From Clostridia bacterium (lineage in GTDB: Bacteria; Bacillota; Clostridia; Christensenellales; Aristaeellaceae): DNA of 64,000 nucleotides. The DNA is taken from the NCBI GenBank assembly GCA_017428385.1, contig JAFRQX010000031.1, positions 1-64,000 of the forward strand. The letters run 5' to 3'. Positions within the stretch are counted from its first letter, which is position 1. Every line of letters begins with the position of its first letter. Of the stretch, positions 34,482 to 43,432 are shown piece by piece. The notes beneath the pieces were generated by a model. That model was not told the DNA's origin, searched no databases, and was given only the letters and a program-made list of their open reading frames with translations. The translations under genes and the position numbers were made by a program.

Positions 34482-35312
34482 TTAAATACTGACGCCGGCT
34501 TCAGCCGCTTTTGCCGCGGTATATACATAAGCGCGGCGGTATTCCTCAAAGGTGGTCATGTGTTCCAGCAGGACAGGGGCGTCTGCAGGCAGATACCGGT
34601 CGATGATCTTCAGTACCCGGACAAAGTCCAGGGAGCCTTCGCCGGGAGAGCATTCATTCAGCACAGTGGTCAGCTGCATCGGATCCATCCGGGAATCTTT
34701 CAGGTGGGTGCTTTTGATGTACGGCCCCAGCTTGCTGAAGCATTCTTCAATGAAGCTTTCCGCGTCCAGGAACCGCCGCGGGCAGTTAATCATATTCACA
34801 TAATCCATGTGAACCGCAAACTGCTTTCGGTCCACATCCTGCATCAGCTGCAGATAAACCTCCGTGCTGTCGGGAATCATCCACGGCATGGGCTCCAGGC
34901 AGTAGAAGGCATTTTTCGGGTTTGCCCGGTCGATGATTTCCCGGATGGAGGAAACCAGCCTCCGGTACATGGCTTCTGAAAAGTTGCCGGGATCCGCGGC
35001 ATCCCAGCCGAAGGGACTTTCTGTGCCGGCGATATTGACGCAGCAGGGAATGGAGAACTTGTCTGCCAGCTGAAGCTGGCGGACGGCGTAATCCAGGCTG
35101 GCCGGGCCGGTAACCGGATCAAAAGGATTCCGCCAGACGCCCACCTCCGCAATGGTCACGTCATGTTTTTCGACGATCCGGAGGAGTCGTTCGGTTTCTT
35201 CCAGGGGTGTTTCGCAGGTGAACGGCGCGGTGATGGCCCGGAAACCGGACTGAACCAGTTTATCTTCCCATTCCGCCGGATGATCGCAGCAGACTGTTCC
35301 GCCTAAACGCAT
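34482..35312 (-). CDS. Sugar phosphate isomerase/epimerase-like TIM barrel protein
   Basis: A 276-residue protein of the xylose-isomerase-like/AP-endonuclease-2 barrel family. Probable metal ligands lie in FYCLEPMPW, HMDYVNMINCP, STHLKDSRMD and LLEHMTTFEEY, in the usual strand-end order. Members include inosose, tagatose and hydroxypyruvate isomerases and epimerases; the substrate cannot be assigned. Gene is alone on the minus strand among carbohydrate genes and divergent from an orphan binding protein gene, so a role in sugar use is probable. Confidence 0.82.
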   Translation of the reverse strand: MRLGGTVCCDHPAEWEDKLVQSGFRAITAPFTCETPLEETERLLRIVEKHDVTIAEVGVWRNPFDPVTGPASLDYAVRQLQLADKFSIPCCVNIAGTESPFGWDAADPGNFSEAMYRRLVSSIREIIDRANPKNAFYCLEPMPWMIPDSTEVYLQLMQDVDRKQFAVHMDYVNMINCPRRFLDAESFIEECFSKLGPYIKSTHLKDSRMDPMQLTTVLNECSPGEGSLDFVRVLKIIDRYLPADAPVLLEHMTTFEEYRRAYVYTAAKAAEAGVSI

Positions 35313-35431
35313 AGGGTATCCTTTCCGCGGGGGACTGTTGTCCGCCGCTGTCGGTGATCATATGGAAAACGAATCAGTTCATCCGATAGTATACCATATC
35401 CGTATATGGCCGAAAAGCAGGCGTGAAAGAC

Positions 35432-35460
35432 TTGTGAAGCCCCCTGTTTTGTGGTAAGGT
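35432..35460 (+). promoter_or_regulatory. Promoter of the orphan binding protein gene
   Basis: TTGTGA (35432-35437), 17-base spacer, TAAGGT (35455-35460). No obvious operator palindrome. Confidence 0.5.
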
Positions 35461-35544
35461 ATCCATAACGTAAGATGAAAAAGAATGCAGCCCTGATCAC
35501 AGACGGGGGAAGCTTTTTGATAACCGGATGAGGGGGATGGATTG

Positions 35545-37068
35545 ATGCGGAAACTGATCGCACTGCTGCTGATGCTTGCGCTGCTGGCCGGACTCGTATC
35601 CACAGCAGCGGCGAAGACGGCATACACGCTGGATATTTACTGGATCGCAAACAAGGACGATGCGGCGATCCGTGCCGGGGTGGAAGATGCAATCAATGCG
35701 TATCTGACCGAACTGTATGAGAGCCGGCAGGTGACGGCAAACATGCAGGTCTCCTTCCATCTTGTTCCCTGGGATCCGGCCTGGACGGAACAGGCGATCG
35801 GCGCGCTGATGAATGATGAGAAGATCGACCTGATCTTTACCGCGGACTGGGAAGGCTATGTGCAGGAAATCCAGGAGCGGAAACTGGTGCCGCTGGGCGA
35901 CCTGCTGGACAATTTCGGCTCAGGTATTCTGGCGAGCCTGCCGGCGGATTTCCTGGAGGGCGTGAAGTATAACGGACAGATATACGGCATTCCCACCAAC
36001 AAGGAACTGTGCGTTCCCACGGGACTGATTGTAAACAAGACGGCCGCGGCGCAGATCGGCTGGGATCCGGACAAGGATCCGGTCAGGACAACTGAAGAAC
36101 TGGAACCCTATCTGGCAAAATACAAGGCGCTGTATCCGGATAAATATCCCTATCTGATGGAACAGGGCCGCTGGTCTGATGAACCCTGGGGCCACGACTG
36201 GATTGGCCTGCCCGGCGATGTGCTGTCCATGAAGTTCGCGATGGATGAAAACGGAAAATATGATGAGACGGTCTACAGCATCTATGAAACGGAGCTCCAG
36301 GAAGCCCATATCCGCCTGATGTACCGGTGGGCGCAGCTGGGCTATATCGCGCCGGACGCCGTCACCTATGACTATAACGGCATCTTCGGCACGGGAGATT
36401 TCCTGGTGTTCACCCAGCCCCTGAAGGGAAACGGCATCAAGTCCACGGAAATGTATGCTGCCAACAAAGCGGCAGGCGTTCCGGATTTCGAATGCACGGA
36501 GATTACGCTGCAGGAACTGTATAAGGTGACCTGCCAGGCGGGCGGTTCCATGTTCGCGATTCCGAAGAGCTGCAAGAAAAAGGACGTCGCCATGCAGTAC
36601 CTGAACCTGATGCACAGCGACGCGACGCTGGTGAACCTGATGCTTTTCGGTCAGGAGGGTGTTAACTACGTCAAGGTGAATGACACGCAGGTGGAGCTGG
36701 TGGAGGCCGCCAACTGGTACGGCCTGCACGGCGGAGCCTGGACCGTCGGGGATACTGCGCTCCAGTATGTGCTGACGTCAGAAAAACCGGACAAGAATAT
36801 CCTGCTGCAGGAATACGGAAACGACGCGCCGAAGACGGCATCCTACGGCTTCCGGTTCAACAAGAAACCGGTGAAGGAGATCGTGGATGCGGTGGAGGCG
36901 GTTGTGGAAGAATTCAAACTTCCGCTGATGGTCGGCGCGGTGGATCCGGATGATCCGGAAAAGGGTATTGAAGCCTTCCGGAAAGCCCTGAAGGAAGCCG
37001 GAATTGACGAACTGAAACGGGAAGTGGAAGACCAGTACGAGATCTGGACCATTGAGACAAAGAAGTAA
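35545..37068 (+). CDS. Orphan ABC solute-binding protein (sugar type)
   Basis: A 507-residue extracytoplasmic binding protein. The signal peptide LIALLLMLALLAGLVSTAAA has no lipobox Cys. The mature part starts TLDIYWIANKDDAAI and resembles large binding proteins often annotated with DUF3502. No permease or ATPase gene is adjacent, so it must feed a transporter encoded elsewhere or act as a sensor partner. ATG 35545 has GAGGGGGATGG upstream; an in-frame TTG three bases earlier is less likely. Length is above the 410-455 residues of the other sugar binding proteins in the window. Confidence 0.85.
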   Translation: MRKLIALLLMLALLAGLVSTAAAKTAYTLDIYWIANKDDAAIRAGVEDAINAYLTELYESRQVTANMQVSFHLVPWDPAWTEQAIGALMNDEKIDLIFTADWEGYVQEIQERKLVPLGDLLDNFGSGILASLPADFLEGVKYNGQIYGIPTNKELCVPTGLIVNKTAAAQIGWDPDKDPVRTTEELEPYLAKYKALYPDKYPYLMEQGRWSDEPWGHDWIGLPGDVLSMKFAMDENGKYDETVYSIYETELQEAHIRLMYRWAQLGYIAPDAVTYDYNGIFGTGDFLVFTQPLKGNGIKSTEMYAANKAAGVPDFECTEITLQELYKVTCQAGGSMFAIPKSCKKKDVAMQYLNLMHSDATLVNLMLFGQEGVNYVKVNDTQVELVEAANWYGLHGGAWTVGDTALQYVLTSEKPDKNILLQEYGNDAPKTASYGFRFNKKPVKEIVDAVEAVVEEFKLPLMVGAVDPDDPEKGIEAFRKALKEAGIDELKREVEDQYEIWTIETKK

Positions 37069-37076
37069 AAAACAAA

Positions 37077-37098
37077 CGGCGCTCCGAAAGGAGCGCCG
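37077..37098. terminator. Bidirectional terminator
   Basis: CGGCGCTCC pairs with GGAGCGCCG around GAAA. It serves the orphan binding protein gene and the convergent feo genes; minus-strand T-rich sequence follows. Confidence 0.85.
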
Positions 37099-37116
37099 CT
37101 TTCAATTCATCGTTCA

Positions 37117-37287
37117 TCATGAATGCTCTGCTTTCCTGCAGCAGCCAGACTGGCTGCACAGGGAGCAGCTGCCGCAGGTGCCGCAGCAGCTGCTTTTTCC
37201 TTCAGCCTTTCTTTTCCGGGTGCGGTAAAAAGCGAAGGCTGCGATACCGGCAATGCCGAACAGAATCAGGATATCCCAGATATTCAT
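37117..37287 (-). CDS. FeoB-associated Cys-rich small membrane protein
   Basis: A 56-residue protein beginning MNIWDILILFGIAGIAAFAF (one membrane helix), then a basic stretch and a Cys cluster CCGTCGSCSLCSQSGCC near the C-terminus. This matches the small FeoB-associated family (PF12669). AGGAGG lies 7 bases before the ATG and the gene starts 13 bases after feoB ends, so it is co-transcribed. The Cys cluster probably handles iron at the FeoB pore; that is inference. Confidence 0.88.
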   Translation of the reverse strand: MNIWDILILFGIAGIAAFAFYRTRKRKAEGKSSCCGTCGSCSLCSQSGCCRKAEHS

Positions 37288-37299
37288 GGGAAAACCTCC

Positions 37300-39630
37300 T
37301 CAGAAAATCAGTCCGATGAGCCGGATAATCAGGGCGGCGACCCAGGCGATGGCACACTGCCAGAGCACCACGCCCAGCGCCCATTTGCGGCCCAGTTCCC
37401 GGCGGATAGCGGCGATGGCCGCCACGCAGGGGGTATACAGGAGGCTGAAAGCCAGCATGGAAGACGCAGTGACTGTGCCGAGGGCGGCCAGTCCGCCGCC
37501 AAAGAGGGTTTCCATAACGGAAACCACACTCTCCTTGGCCATGAAGCCGGTAATCAGCGAGGTGACAATGCGCCAGTCGCCGAGGCCTACAGGAGCCATG
37601 ATCGGTACCAGCAGGCCGGCTGCGGCGGCCAGGATGCTTTCATGTGAATCGGTCACCAGGTTCAGCCGGAAGTCAAAGCTCTTCAGGAACCAGATGACGA
37701 TGGTGGCGATCAGGATGACGGAGAAGGCGCGGTGCAGGAAATCCTTGGATTTTTCCCAGAGCAGCTGCGCCACATTCCGGGGACTCGGGAAACGGTAATT
37801 CGGCAGTTCCATCACAAAGGGGACCGCTTCGCCCTTGAACAGGGTGTTCTTGAACAGGAAGGCGGCGGCGATCCCGGTAAGGATACCCAGCAGGTACAGG
37901 CCGGTAATGATCAGCCAGCCGTACTGCGGGAAGAAGGCGCTGACGAAGAAACCGTAGATCGGCATCTTGGCGGTACAGGACATGAAGGGGGTCAGCAGGA
38001 TGGTCATCCGGCGGTCCCGGTCGCTGGGCAGGGTTCGGGTGGACATGACGGCCGGTACCGTGCAGCCGAAGCCAATCAGCATCGGCACGATACTCCGGCC
38101 GGACAGGCCGATGCGCCGCAGCAGTTTGTCCATCACAAAGGCAACCCGGGCAACATAGCCGCTGTCCTCCAGCAGGGACAGGAAGAAGAACAGGATCACG
38201 ATGATCGGCAGGAAGCTGACCACGGTACCCACGCCTTCAAAGATACCGTCCAGCACCAGGCTCTGGATCCGGTCGTTGACATTCACGGCTTCCATGCCCC
38301 GCTGGGTCGTGTCCTTCAGGGCGTCAATACCGTTCTGGAGCAGGTCCTGGAAGAAGGGGCCGATCAGGAAGAAGGTCAGGAAAAAGACCAGTGCCATGAT
38401 CAGGATAAAGAGCGGAATGGCGGTGTGCTTTCCGGTCAAAACCCGGTCGATTTTCTCACTCCGGATCCGTTCTTTGCTTTCCCTCGGTTTGATGACGGAA
38501 GCGTCGCAGACCTTCCGGATGAAGGCAAACCGCATATCGGCAATGGACGCGCTGCGATCCATGCCGCGTTCCTTTTCCATCTGCAGGACCAGGTGGTCCA
38601 GGGTCTCCCGCTCGTTCTCATCCAGCTCCAGCTGATCCACCAGCAGCGGGTCACCGACGATCAGCTTGCTGGCGGAGAAGCGGACGGGCAGCTCGGCGCG
38701 TTCCGCATGGTCCTGGATCAGGACGCTGACGGCATGCAGTGCGCGGTGAACGGCGCCGCCGTGATCCTCAATACCGCAGAAGTCCTGCTCCACGGGTTTT
38801 TCCTGGTACTTTGCCACGTGGATGGCGTGGCGGATCAGTTCGTCCACGCCTTCGTTCTTGGCGGCGGAAATCGGCACCACCGGAACGCCCAGCATGGCTT
38901 CCATGACGTTCACGTCCACGGTACCGCCGTTGCCCCGCAGCTCGTCCATCATATTCAGGGCAACCACCATCGGGATGTTCATTTCCAGCAGCTGCATGGT
39001 CAGGTACAGGTTGCGCTCGATGTTGGTGGCGTCCACGATGTTGATAATGGCCTTGGGATGTTCCCGGAGCACGAAGTCCCGGGAAACCAGCTCCTCGCTG
39101 GAGTAAGGGGACATGGAGTAGATGCCGGGCAGGTCAGTGACCAGCGTATCGCTGTGACCGCGGATCACACCGTCTTTCCGGTCTACGGTAACGCCGGGAA
39201 AATTACCCACGTGCTGGTTGGAACCGGTCAGCTGGTTGAACAGGGTGGTCTTGCCGCTGTTCTGGTTGCCGACCAGCGCAAAGGTCAGCCTGGTGCCCTC
39301 CGGCAGCGGATCACCGCTGCCCCGGGGATGGAAGCGGCCTTCCTCACCCAGGCCGGGATGTTCCTGGGAACGCTGGGCTTTCTTTTCCTCGTCAGCGGCT
39401 GTGCGGCTGACCGGTGAAATCTCAATCTGTTCCGCGTCTGCAAGGCGGAGGGTCAGCTCGTAGCCATGGATCCGCAGCTCCATGGGGTCTCCCATGGGAG
39501 CGAGTTTGACAACGGTAACTTCCGTTCCGGGAATAACGCCCATGTCCAGGAAGTGCTGGCGCAGGGCGCCTTCACCGCCGACGGCTTCGATCACGGCGGA
39601 CTGACCGGGGTGCAGCACGTTCAGTTTCAT
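37300..39630 (-). CDS. feoB: Ferrous iron transporter, FeoA-FeoB fusion
   Basis: 776 residues joining a FeoA SH3-like domain (1 to about 75, LHPGQSAVIEAVGG and QHFLDMGVIPGTEV) to FeoB by a charged linker. The FeoB G domain has G1 GNQNSGKTT, G3 DLPGIY and G4 NMMDE; the membrane part has two gate regions with conserved Cys (GCTVPAVMSTRTL and SCTAKMPIYG). Imports Fe2+ using GTP. ATG 39630 has AAGGGA upstream; the longer frame to 39729 crosses the promoter. The fusion removes the need for a separate FeoA. Confidence 0.95.
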   Translation of the reverse strand: MKLNVLHPGQSAVIEAVGGEGALRQHFLDMGVIPGTEVTVVKLAPMGDPMELRIHGYELTLRLADAEQIEISPVSRTAADEEKKAQRSQEHPGLGEEGRFHPRGSGDPLPEGTRLTFALVGNQNSGKTTLFNQLTGSNQHVGNFPGVTVDRKDGVIRGHSDTLVTDLPGIYSMSPYSSEELVSRDFVLREHPKAIINIVDATNIERNLYLTMQLLEMNIPMVVALNMMDELRGNGGTVDVNVMEAMLGVPVVPISAAKNEGVDELIRHAIHVAKYQEKPVEQDFCGIEDHGGAVHRALHAVSVLIQDHAERAELPVRFSASKLIVGDPLLVDQLELDENERETLDHLVLQMEKERGMDRSASIADMRFAFIRKVCDASVIKPRESKERIRSEKIDRVLTGKHTAIPLFILIMALVFFLTFFLIGPFFQDLLQNGIDALKDTTQRGMEAVNVNDRIQSLVLDGIFEGVGTVVSFLPIIVILFFFLSLLEDSGYVARVAFVMDKLLRRIGLSGRSIVPMLIGFGCTVPAVMSTRTLPSDRDRRMTILLTPFMSCTAKMPIYGFFVSAFFPQYGWLIITGLYLLGILTGIAAAFLFKNTLFKGEAVPFVMELPNYRFPSPRNVAQLLWEKSKDFLHRAFSVILIATIVIWFLKSFDFRLNLVTDSHESILAAAAGLLVPIMAPVGLGDWRIVTSLITGFMAKESVVSVMETLFGGGLAALGTVTASSMLAFSLLYTPCVAAIAAIRRELGRKWALGVVLWQCAIAWVAALIIRLIGLIF

Positions 39631-39700
39631 AATGGATATCCCTTTCTTTGTCACTCTGAGCATCCGGGAAAAACGGAGATTCTCCCCCGATGCCGTGTGC

Positions 39701-39729
39701 ATTTTACTACAATTGACTACAGATAGCAA
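39701..39729 (-). promoter_or_regulatory. feo promoter with inverted repeat over the -35
   Basis: Minus-strand TTGCTA (39729-39724), 17-base spacer, TAAAAT (39706-39701). The inverted repeat AGATA-GCAA-TATCT (39721-39734) covers the -35 box. Confidence 0.55.
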
Positions 39730-39739
39730 TATCTAACAA

Positions 39740-39759
39740 AAGTTTGTTTAAACAAACTT
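39740..39759 (-). promoter_or_regulatory. 20-base perfect palindrome upstream of feo
   Basis: AAGTTTGTTTAAACAAACTT, with a further AACAAA half-site just before it (AACAAAAGTTTGTT, 39736-39749). It lies about 10 bases upstream of the feo -35 box. A metal-dependent regulator (Fur or DtxR type) is a reasonable guess; the sequence does not match the classic Fur box. Confidence 0.55.
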
Positions 39760-39815
39760 AATAATTTGACAGGCGCTCTTCTTCAGGCGGCGACAGACGA
39801 GGCGTTTTGTTCGCC

Positions 39816-39844
39816 TTGAAAACCGTACCGGGAAAGGATACAAT
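39816..39844 (+). promoter_or_regulatory. Promoter of the zinc-ribbon protein gene
   Basis: TTGAAA (39816-39821), 17-base spacer, TACAAT (39839-39844), 30 bases before the ATG. Confidence 0.7.
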
Positions 39845-39874
39845 ATCTGTATCAACCGGAACGGAGAGGAAAGA

Positions 39875-40699
39875 ATGGCACTGACAGCCTATTGCAAGAA
39901 ATGCGCCAGGGAAGTGGACGCGGGGGAAATCTGCCCTTACTGCGGCAGCCGCCTGGGGAAAAACGCGGCCCATGCTGCCTGGTGTGTGGAGCGTACCCCG
40001 GTGAAGGACTGGATGTGCTGGAATGCGCTGATGCGGGTGCTCCTGCCCGCGGCGCTGTTTATCCTGCTGCTGGTGCTGGCGGCGGAGGGGATCTCCGGCG
40101 GCGTCGCCGCGGTGGAAAAGATGCTGGTTTCAGGCTTCCCGGCGGTGCTGCTGAGCCTGCTGGGGGCGATTGTGCTGCTGGTATTTGCCGCCCTGCTGCT
40201 GCAGGGGAAAGAGCTGGCGGACTTTGTGGTGGACAACCGCGGCATTCATGAAATCCACTACCTGCCCAATCCCACGCCGATCAAGCTGATGGCCCGGCTG
40301 CGCTCTCCCGCGCAGATGCGGAATGCTGCCCAGGGAAGCAGCGGCCCGATGCTGAAGCTGAGCGAGAAAAACCTGGCGTGGAAGGACGTTGCCCGGGTGC
40401 AGCTGTGGCCGGAGAAGTGCATGATCCTGTATTACGCGCCGGCCTGGTGGCTGCGGATTGCCGCGGCCTGCACGCCCTTTGTCTGGGATGACGTGATGGG
40501 CATAACCCGGGAAAAGCTGGGCAAGAAACGGAAGGTGAAGCTGCCCTCCTCCCTGGTGATTCCCGCGGAGCAGCGAAGCCGGCGTACGGTTTCCCGGCCG
40601 AAGTATACCCCGGATCCGGGTCCGGAGGATTCTCCCGGACAGCTGAGTATGGATACCCTGTTCGACGCGCCGCCTGTGGATGATACGGAGCAGATATAA
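39875..40699 (+). CDS. Zinc-ribbon membrane protein of unknown function
   Basis: 274 residues. A four-Cys zinc ribbon opens the protein (CKKC at about 7-10, CPYC at about 20-23), followed by two membrane helices (about 50-70 and 85-110), then a globular cytosolic part with a PH-like strand pattern (KLSEKNLAWKDVARVQLWPEKCMILYYAP) and a Pro/Asp-rich tail ending DTLFDAPPVDDTEQI. I do not recognise a family. A single gene with its own promoter and terminator between feo and liv. Confidence 0.75.
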   Translation: MALTAYCKKCAREVDAGEICPYCGSRLGKNAAHAAWCVERTPVKDWMCWNALMRVLLPAALFILLLVLAAEGISGGVAAVEKMLVSGFPAVLLSLLGAIVLLVFAALLLQGKELADFVVDNRGIHEIHYLPNPTPIKLMARLRSPAQMRNAAQGSSGPMLKLSEKNLAWKDVARVQLWPEKCMILYYAPAWWLRIAAACTPFVWDDVMGITREKLGKKRKVKLPSSLVIPAEQRSRRTVSRPKYTPDPGPEDSPGQLSMDTLFDAPPVDDTEQI

Positions 40700-40711
40700 A
40701 AAAGCATATCA

Positions 40712-40738
40712 AAAGACCCTGCCGTCGGCAGGGTCTTT
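40712..40738. terminator. Bidirectional terminator
   Basis: AAAGACCCTGCC pairs perfectly with GGCAGGGTCTTT around GTC, between the convergent zinc-ribbon gene and livF. Confidence 0.9.
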
Positions 40739-40751
40739 CTGTATAGTGGAA

Positions 40752-41483
40752 TCAGTTTCCGAGGTAAGCTTTCTGGACGTCGTCGTTCTGCAGGAGCTCG
40801 GAGGCGTCGCCGGACATGGCGATCCGGCCGGTCTCCAGCACATAGGCGCGGTCCGCGACGGAAAGCGCCATCTGGGCGTTCTGCTCCACCAGCAGGATGG
40901 TTACGCCGGATTCATGCAGCTCCTGGATGATATCGAAGATCTGGTCTACCAGGATCGGGGCGAGACCCATGGAAGGCTCGTCCAGCATCATCAGCTTCGG
41001 CTTGCTCATCAGCGCGCGGGCCATGGCCAGCATCTGCTGCTCGCCGCCGGACAGGGTGCCGCCGATCTGCTTTTCCCGCTCTTTCAGGCGGGGGAAGCGG
41101 CGGAACACATCCTCCAGGGAAGCTTCGATTTCTTCATTGGGGCGGCTGTAAGCGCCCATCTCCAGGTTTTCCCGCACGGTCATGTGCTGGAAAATGCGCC
41201 GGCCTTCGGGACAAAGGCTGAGGCCCTTGAAAACCATCTTGGAAGCACCGGTGCCGTCCACGGGGACGCCGCCCAGGACAATGGAACCCTGGCGGGGTTT
41301 CAGCAGTCCGGCAATGGTGTTCAGGGTGGTGGATTTTCCGGCGCCGTTGGCGCCGATCAGGGTCACGATTTCGCCTTCATGCACTTCCAGGCTGATGCCC
41401 TTCACCGCATGGATGGCGCCGTAATAGACATGCAGGTCCTTAACCTTCAGCAGGGGCAGATCCTGACCTTTGATTTCGCTCAT
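40752..41483 (-). CDS. livF: Branched-chain amino acid ABC transporter ATPase
   Basis: A 243-residue ATPase. Walker A GANGAGKSTT, signature LSGGEQQMLAMARAL, Walker B LMMLDEPSMGLAP and switch His in ILLVEQN (Gln-Asn in this family). Last gene of the liv operon; overlaps livG by 4 bases. Works in pair with LivG to drive uptake of Leu/Ile/Val or related amides. Confidence 0.95.
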   Translation of the reverse strand: MSEIKGQDLPLLKVKDLHVYYGAIHAVKGISLEVHEGEIVTLIGANGAGKSTTLNTIAGLLKPRQGSIVLGGVPVDGTGASKMVFKGLSLCPEGRRIFQHMTVRENLEMGAYSRPNEEIEASLEDVFRRFPRLKEREKQIGGTLSGGEQQMLAMARALMSKPKLMMLDEPSMGLAPILVDQIFDIIQELHESGVTILLVEQNAQMALSVADRAYVLETGRIAMSGDASELLQNDDVQKAYLGN

Positions 41484-42343
41484 TTTCCGCCCTCCCTCCT
41501 TTTGCCCAGATAGGCTTCGATAACATCCGGGTTCGCCTGGATTTCATCGGCGGTGCCCTTGGCGATGATCTTGCCGAAGTTCAGGACGCAGATGCCTTCG
41601 CACACGCCCATTACCAGGCTCATGTCATGCTCGATCAGGAGGATCGCGATCTGGAACTGATCCCGGATCTTTGCGATATTCTCCATCAGTTCTTCTGTTT
41701 CATGGGGGTTCATGCCGGCGGCAGGCTCGTCCAGGAGCAGGAGCTTCGGCTCGGTGGCCAGGGCGCGGACAATCTCCAGGCGGCGCTGGGCGCCGTAGGG
41801 CAGGCTGCCGGATACTTCATCCGCCAGGTCCTGCATGCCGAAGATGTCGAGCAGTTCCATGGCCCGTTCGTGCTGCCGCTTTTCCTGTTTCCAGTAGCGG
41901 GGCAGGCGAAGGATGCCGCTGAACATGTCATATTTGATCTGGTTGTGCAGGCCGATGCGCACGTTCTCTTCCACGGTCATCTTGTCAAACAGGCGGATGT
42001 TCTGGAAGGTACGGGCGATGCCCAGCCGGGAGGCCTGGACGATGCTCATGCCGTGCAGGTCCTTGCCGTCGATGAGTACGGCGCCGCTGGTGGGTTCGTA
42101 CACCTTGGTCAGCAGGTTGAAAACCGTGGTCTTGCCGGCGCCGTTGGGGCCGATCAGGCCGGCAATTTCCGTTTTGCCGATGGTCAGGTTGAAGTCATCC
42201 ACGGCTTTCAGGCCGCCGAACTCGATGCCCAGATGACGGGTTTCCAGCACCGGGATCTCATTGACATCCCGCTCCGGAACGATGGAATGAGAAGGAACCG
42301 GCACCATTTTGGTATCGGAACGATGTCTTTTCACCTCAGTCAT
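41480..42343 (-). CDS. livG: Branched-chain amino acid ABC transporter ATPase
   Basis: A 287-residue ATPase with Walker A GPNGAGKTTV, signature region SGSLPYGAQRRLEIVRAL and Walker B LLLLDEPAAGMNP, followed by ILLIEHDM. An extra N-terminal stretch of about 30 residues precedes the usual start (LETRHLGIEFGG); ATG 42343 overlaps livM by 4 bases, which supports it. Internal inserted segment NQIKYDMFSGILRLPRYWKQE is normal for LivG. Confidence 0.95.
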   Translation of the reverse strand: MTEVKRHRSDTKMVPVPSHSIVPERDVNEIPVLETRHLGIEFGGLKAVDDFNLTIGKTEIAGLIGPNGAGKTTVFNLLTKVYEPTSGAVLIDGKDLHGMSIVQASRLGIARTFQNIRLFDKMTVEENVRIGLHNQIKYDMFSGILRLPRYWKQEKRQHERAMELLDIFGMQDLADEVSGSLPYGAQRRLEIVRALATEPKLLLLDEPAAGMNPHETEELMENIAKIRDQFQIAILLIEHDMSLVMGVCEGICVLNFGKIIAKGTADEIQANPDVIEAYLGKRREGGK

Positions 42344-43422
42344 TTGGCGTCACCTCCTCCGACGGATTCCTTGTGCTTCCCGTGGAACAGATTTTTGATC
42401 GGCGCGAACAGCCGGTTGGCGATCGCACGGGTGGTCGGGTTATTGGTGAAGATCATTACCAGGATCAGCACCACCGCGTATACCAGCATGCGGTAATCCG
42501 CGAACTCACGCAGGACTTCCGGCAGCACGGTCAGGAAGGTGGCGGAGATGATGGAGCCCAGCACGTTGCCCAGGCCGCCCAGCACCACGAAGACCAGCAC
42601 GTTGATGGACTGGTTGAAGGTGAACTGCGTGGGCACCACGGTGGAGGAATTCAGGCCATAGAGGGCGCCTGCCATACCGGCCAGCACCGCTGCGGTCACG
42701 AAGGCCATCATCTTGTAGCGGGTCACGGAAACGCCCATGGATTCCGCAGCGATCCGGTTGTCCCGGGTGGCCTGGATTGCACGGCCTGCGCGGGAGTTGA
42801 CCAGGTTCAGCACGACGATCAGGGTGATGATGATCAGGACGAAGCCCACGGTAAAGGTGGAAATCGGCTTGATTTTGACCGCGCCCTTGGCGCCGTCCAC
42901 CAGCATGGTGACGTTCTCGGGCAGGTTCTTGTTCAGGAAGGAGAACTGCAGCTTTCCGTCGGCAGTGCCCACATACAGGACGTTTACCAGGTTCCGGATG
43001 ATTTCACCGAAGGCCAGGGTAACGATGGCCAGGTAGTCGCCCCGGAGCCGGAGAACGGGAATGCCGATCAGCACGCCGAAAATGCCGGCCAGGATGCCGC
43101 CGGCCACAATGGCCAGGACCAGACGCAGGGTGGTATCCTGCATGTCAAAGGCAGCTAGGAGCCAGCCGCTGACGATGGCGCCCGTATAAGCGCCGATGCT
43201 CATGAAACCGGCATGGCCGAGGCTCAGCTCTCCGGAGAAACCGATGACCAGGTTCAGGGAAACGGCCATCACGATCCAGGAGCAGATCGGAACCAGCTGT
43301 CCCTTCAGGGAGCGGCTGATTGATTTGGTGGCGATCATGTTCTGGAGGATCAGGAAGGCAGCGATGACCAGACCGAAGGTGATCAGGTTGTAGATGAGGC
43401 GTTTGCGTTTTGCTTTTGTCAT
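42340..43422 (-). CDS. livM: Branched-chain amino acid ABC transporter permease
   Basis: A 360-residue membrane permease with about nine helices. LivM features: GFSGELSLGHAGFMSIGAY and the EAA-like loop GRAIQATRDNRIAAESMGV. ATG 43422 has GAGGTGAGG upstream and starts 10 bases after livH ends; an ATG at 43446 would overlap livH. Confidence 0.94.
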   Translation of the reverse strand: MTKAKRKRLIYNLITFGLVIAAFLILQNMIATKSISRSLKGQLVPICSWIVMAVSLNLVIGFSGELSLGHAGFMSIGAYTGAIVSGWLLAAFDMQDTTLRLVLAIVAGGILAGIFGVLIGIPVLRLRGDYLAIVTLAFGEIIRNLVNVLYVGTADGKLQFSFLNKNLPENVTMLVDGAKGAVKIKPISTFTVGFVLIIITLIVVLNLVNSRAGRAIQATRDNRIAAESMGVSVTRYKMMAFVTAAVLAGMAGALYGLNSSTVVPTQFTFNQSINVLVFVVLGGLGNVLGSIISATFLTVLPEVLREFADYRMLVYAVVLILVMIFTNNPTTRAIANRLFAPIKNLFHGKHKESVGGGDAK

Positions 43423-43432
43423 TTTCCTCACC

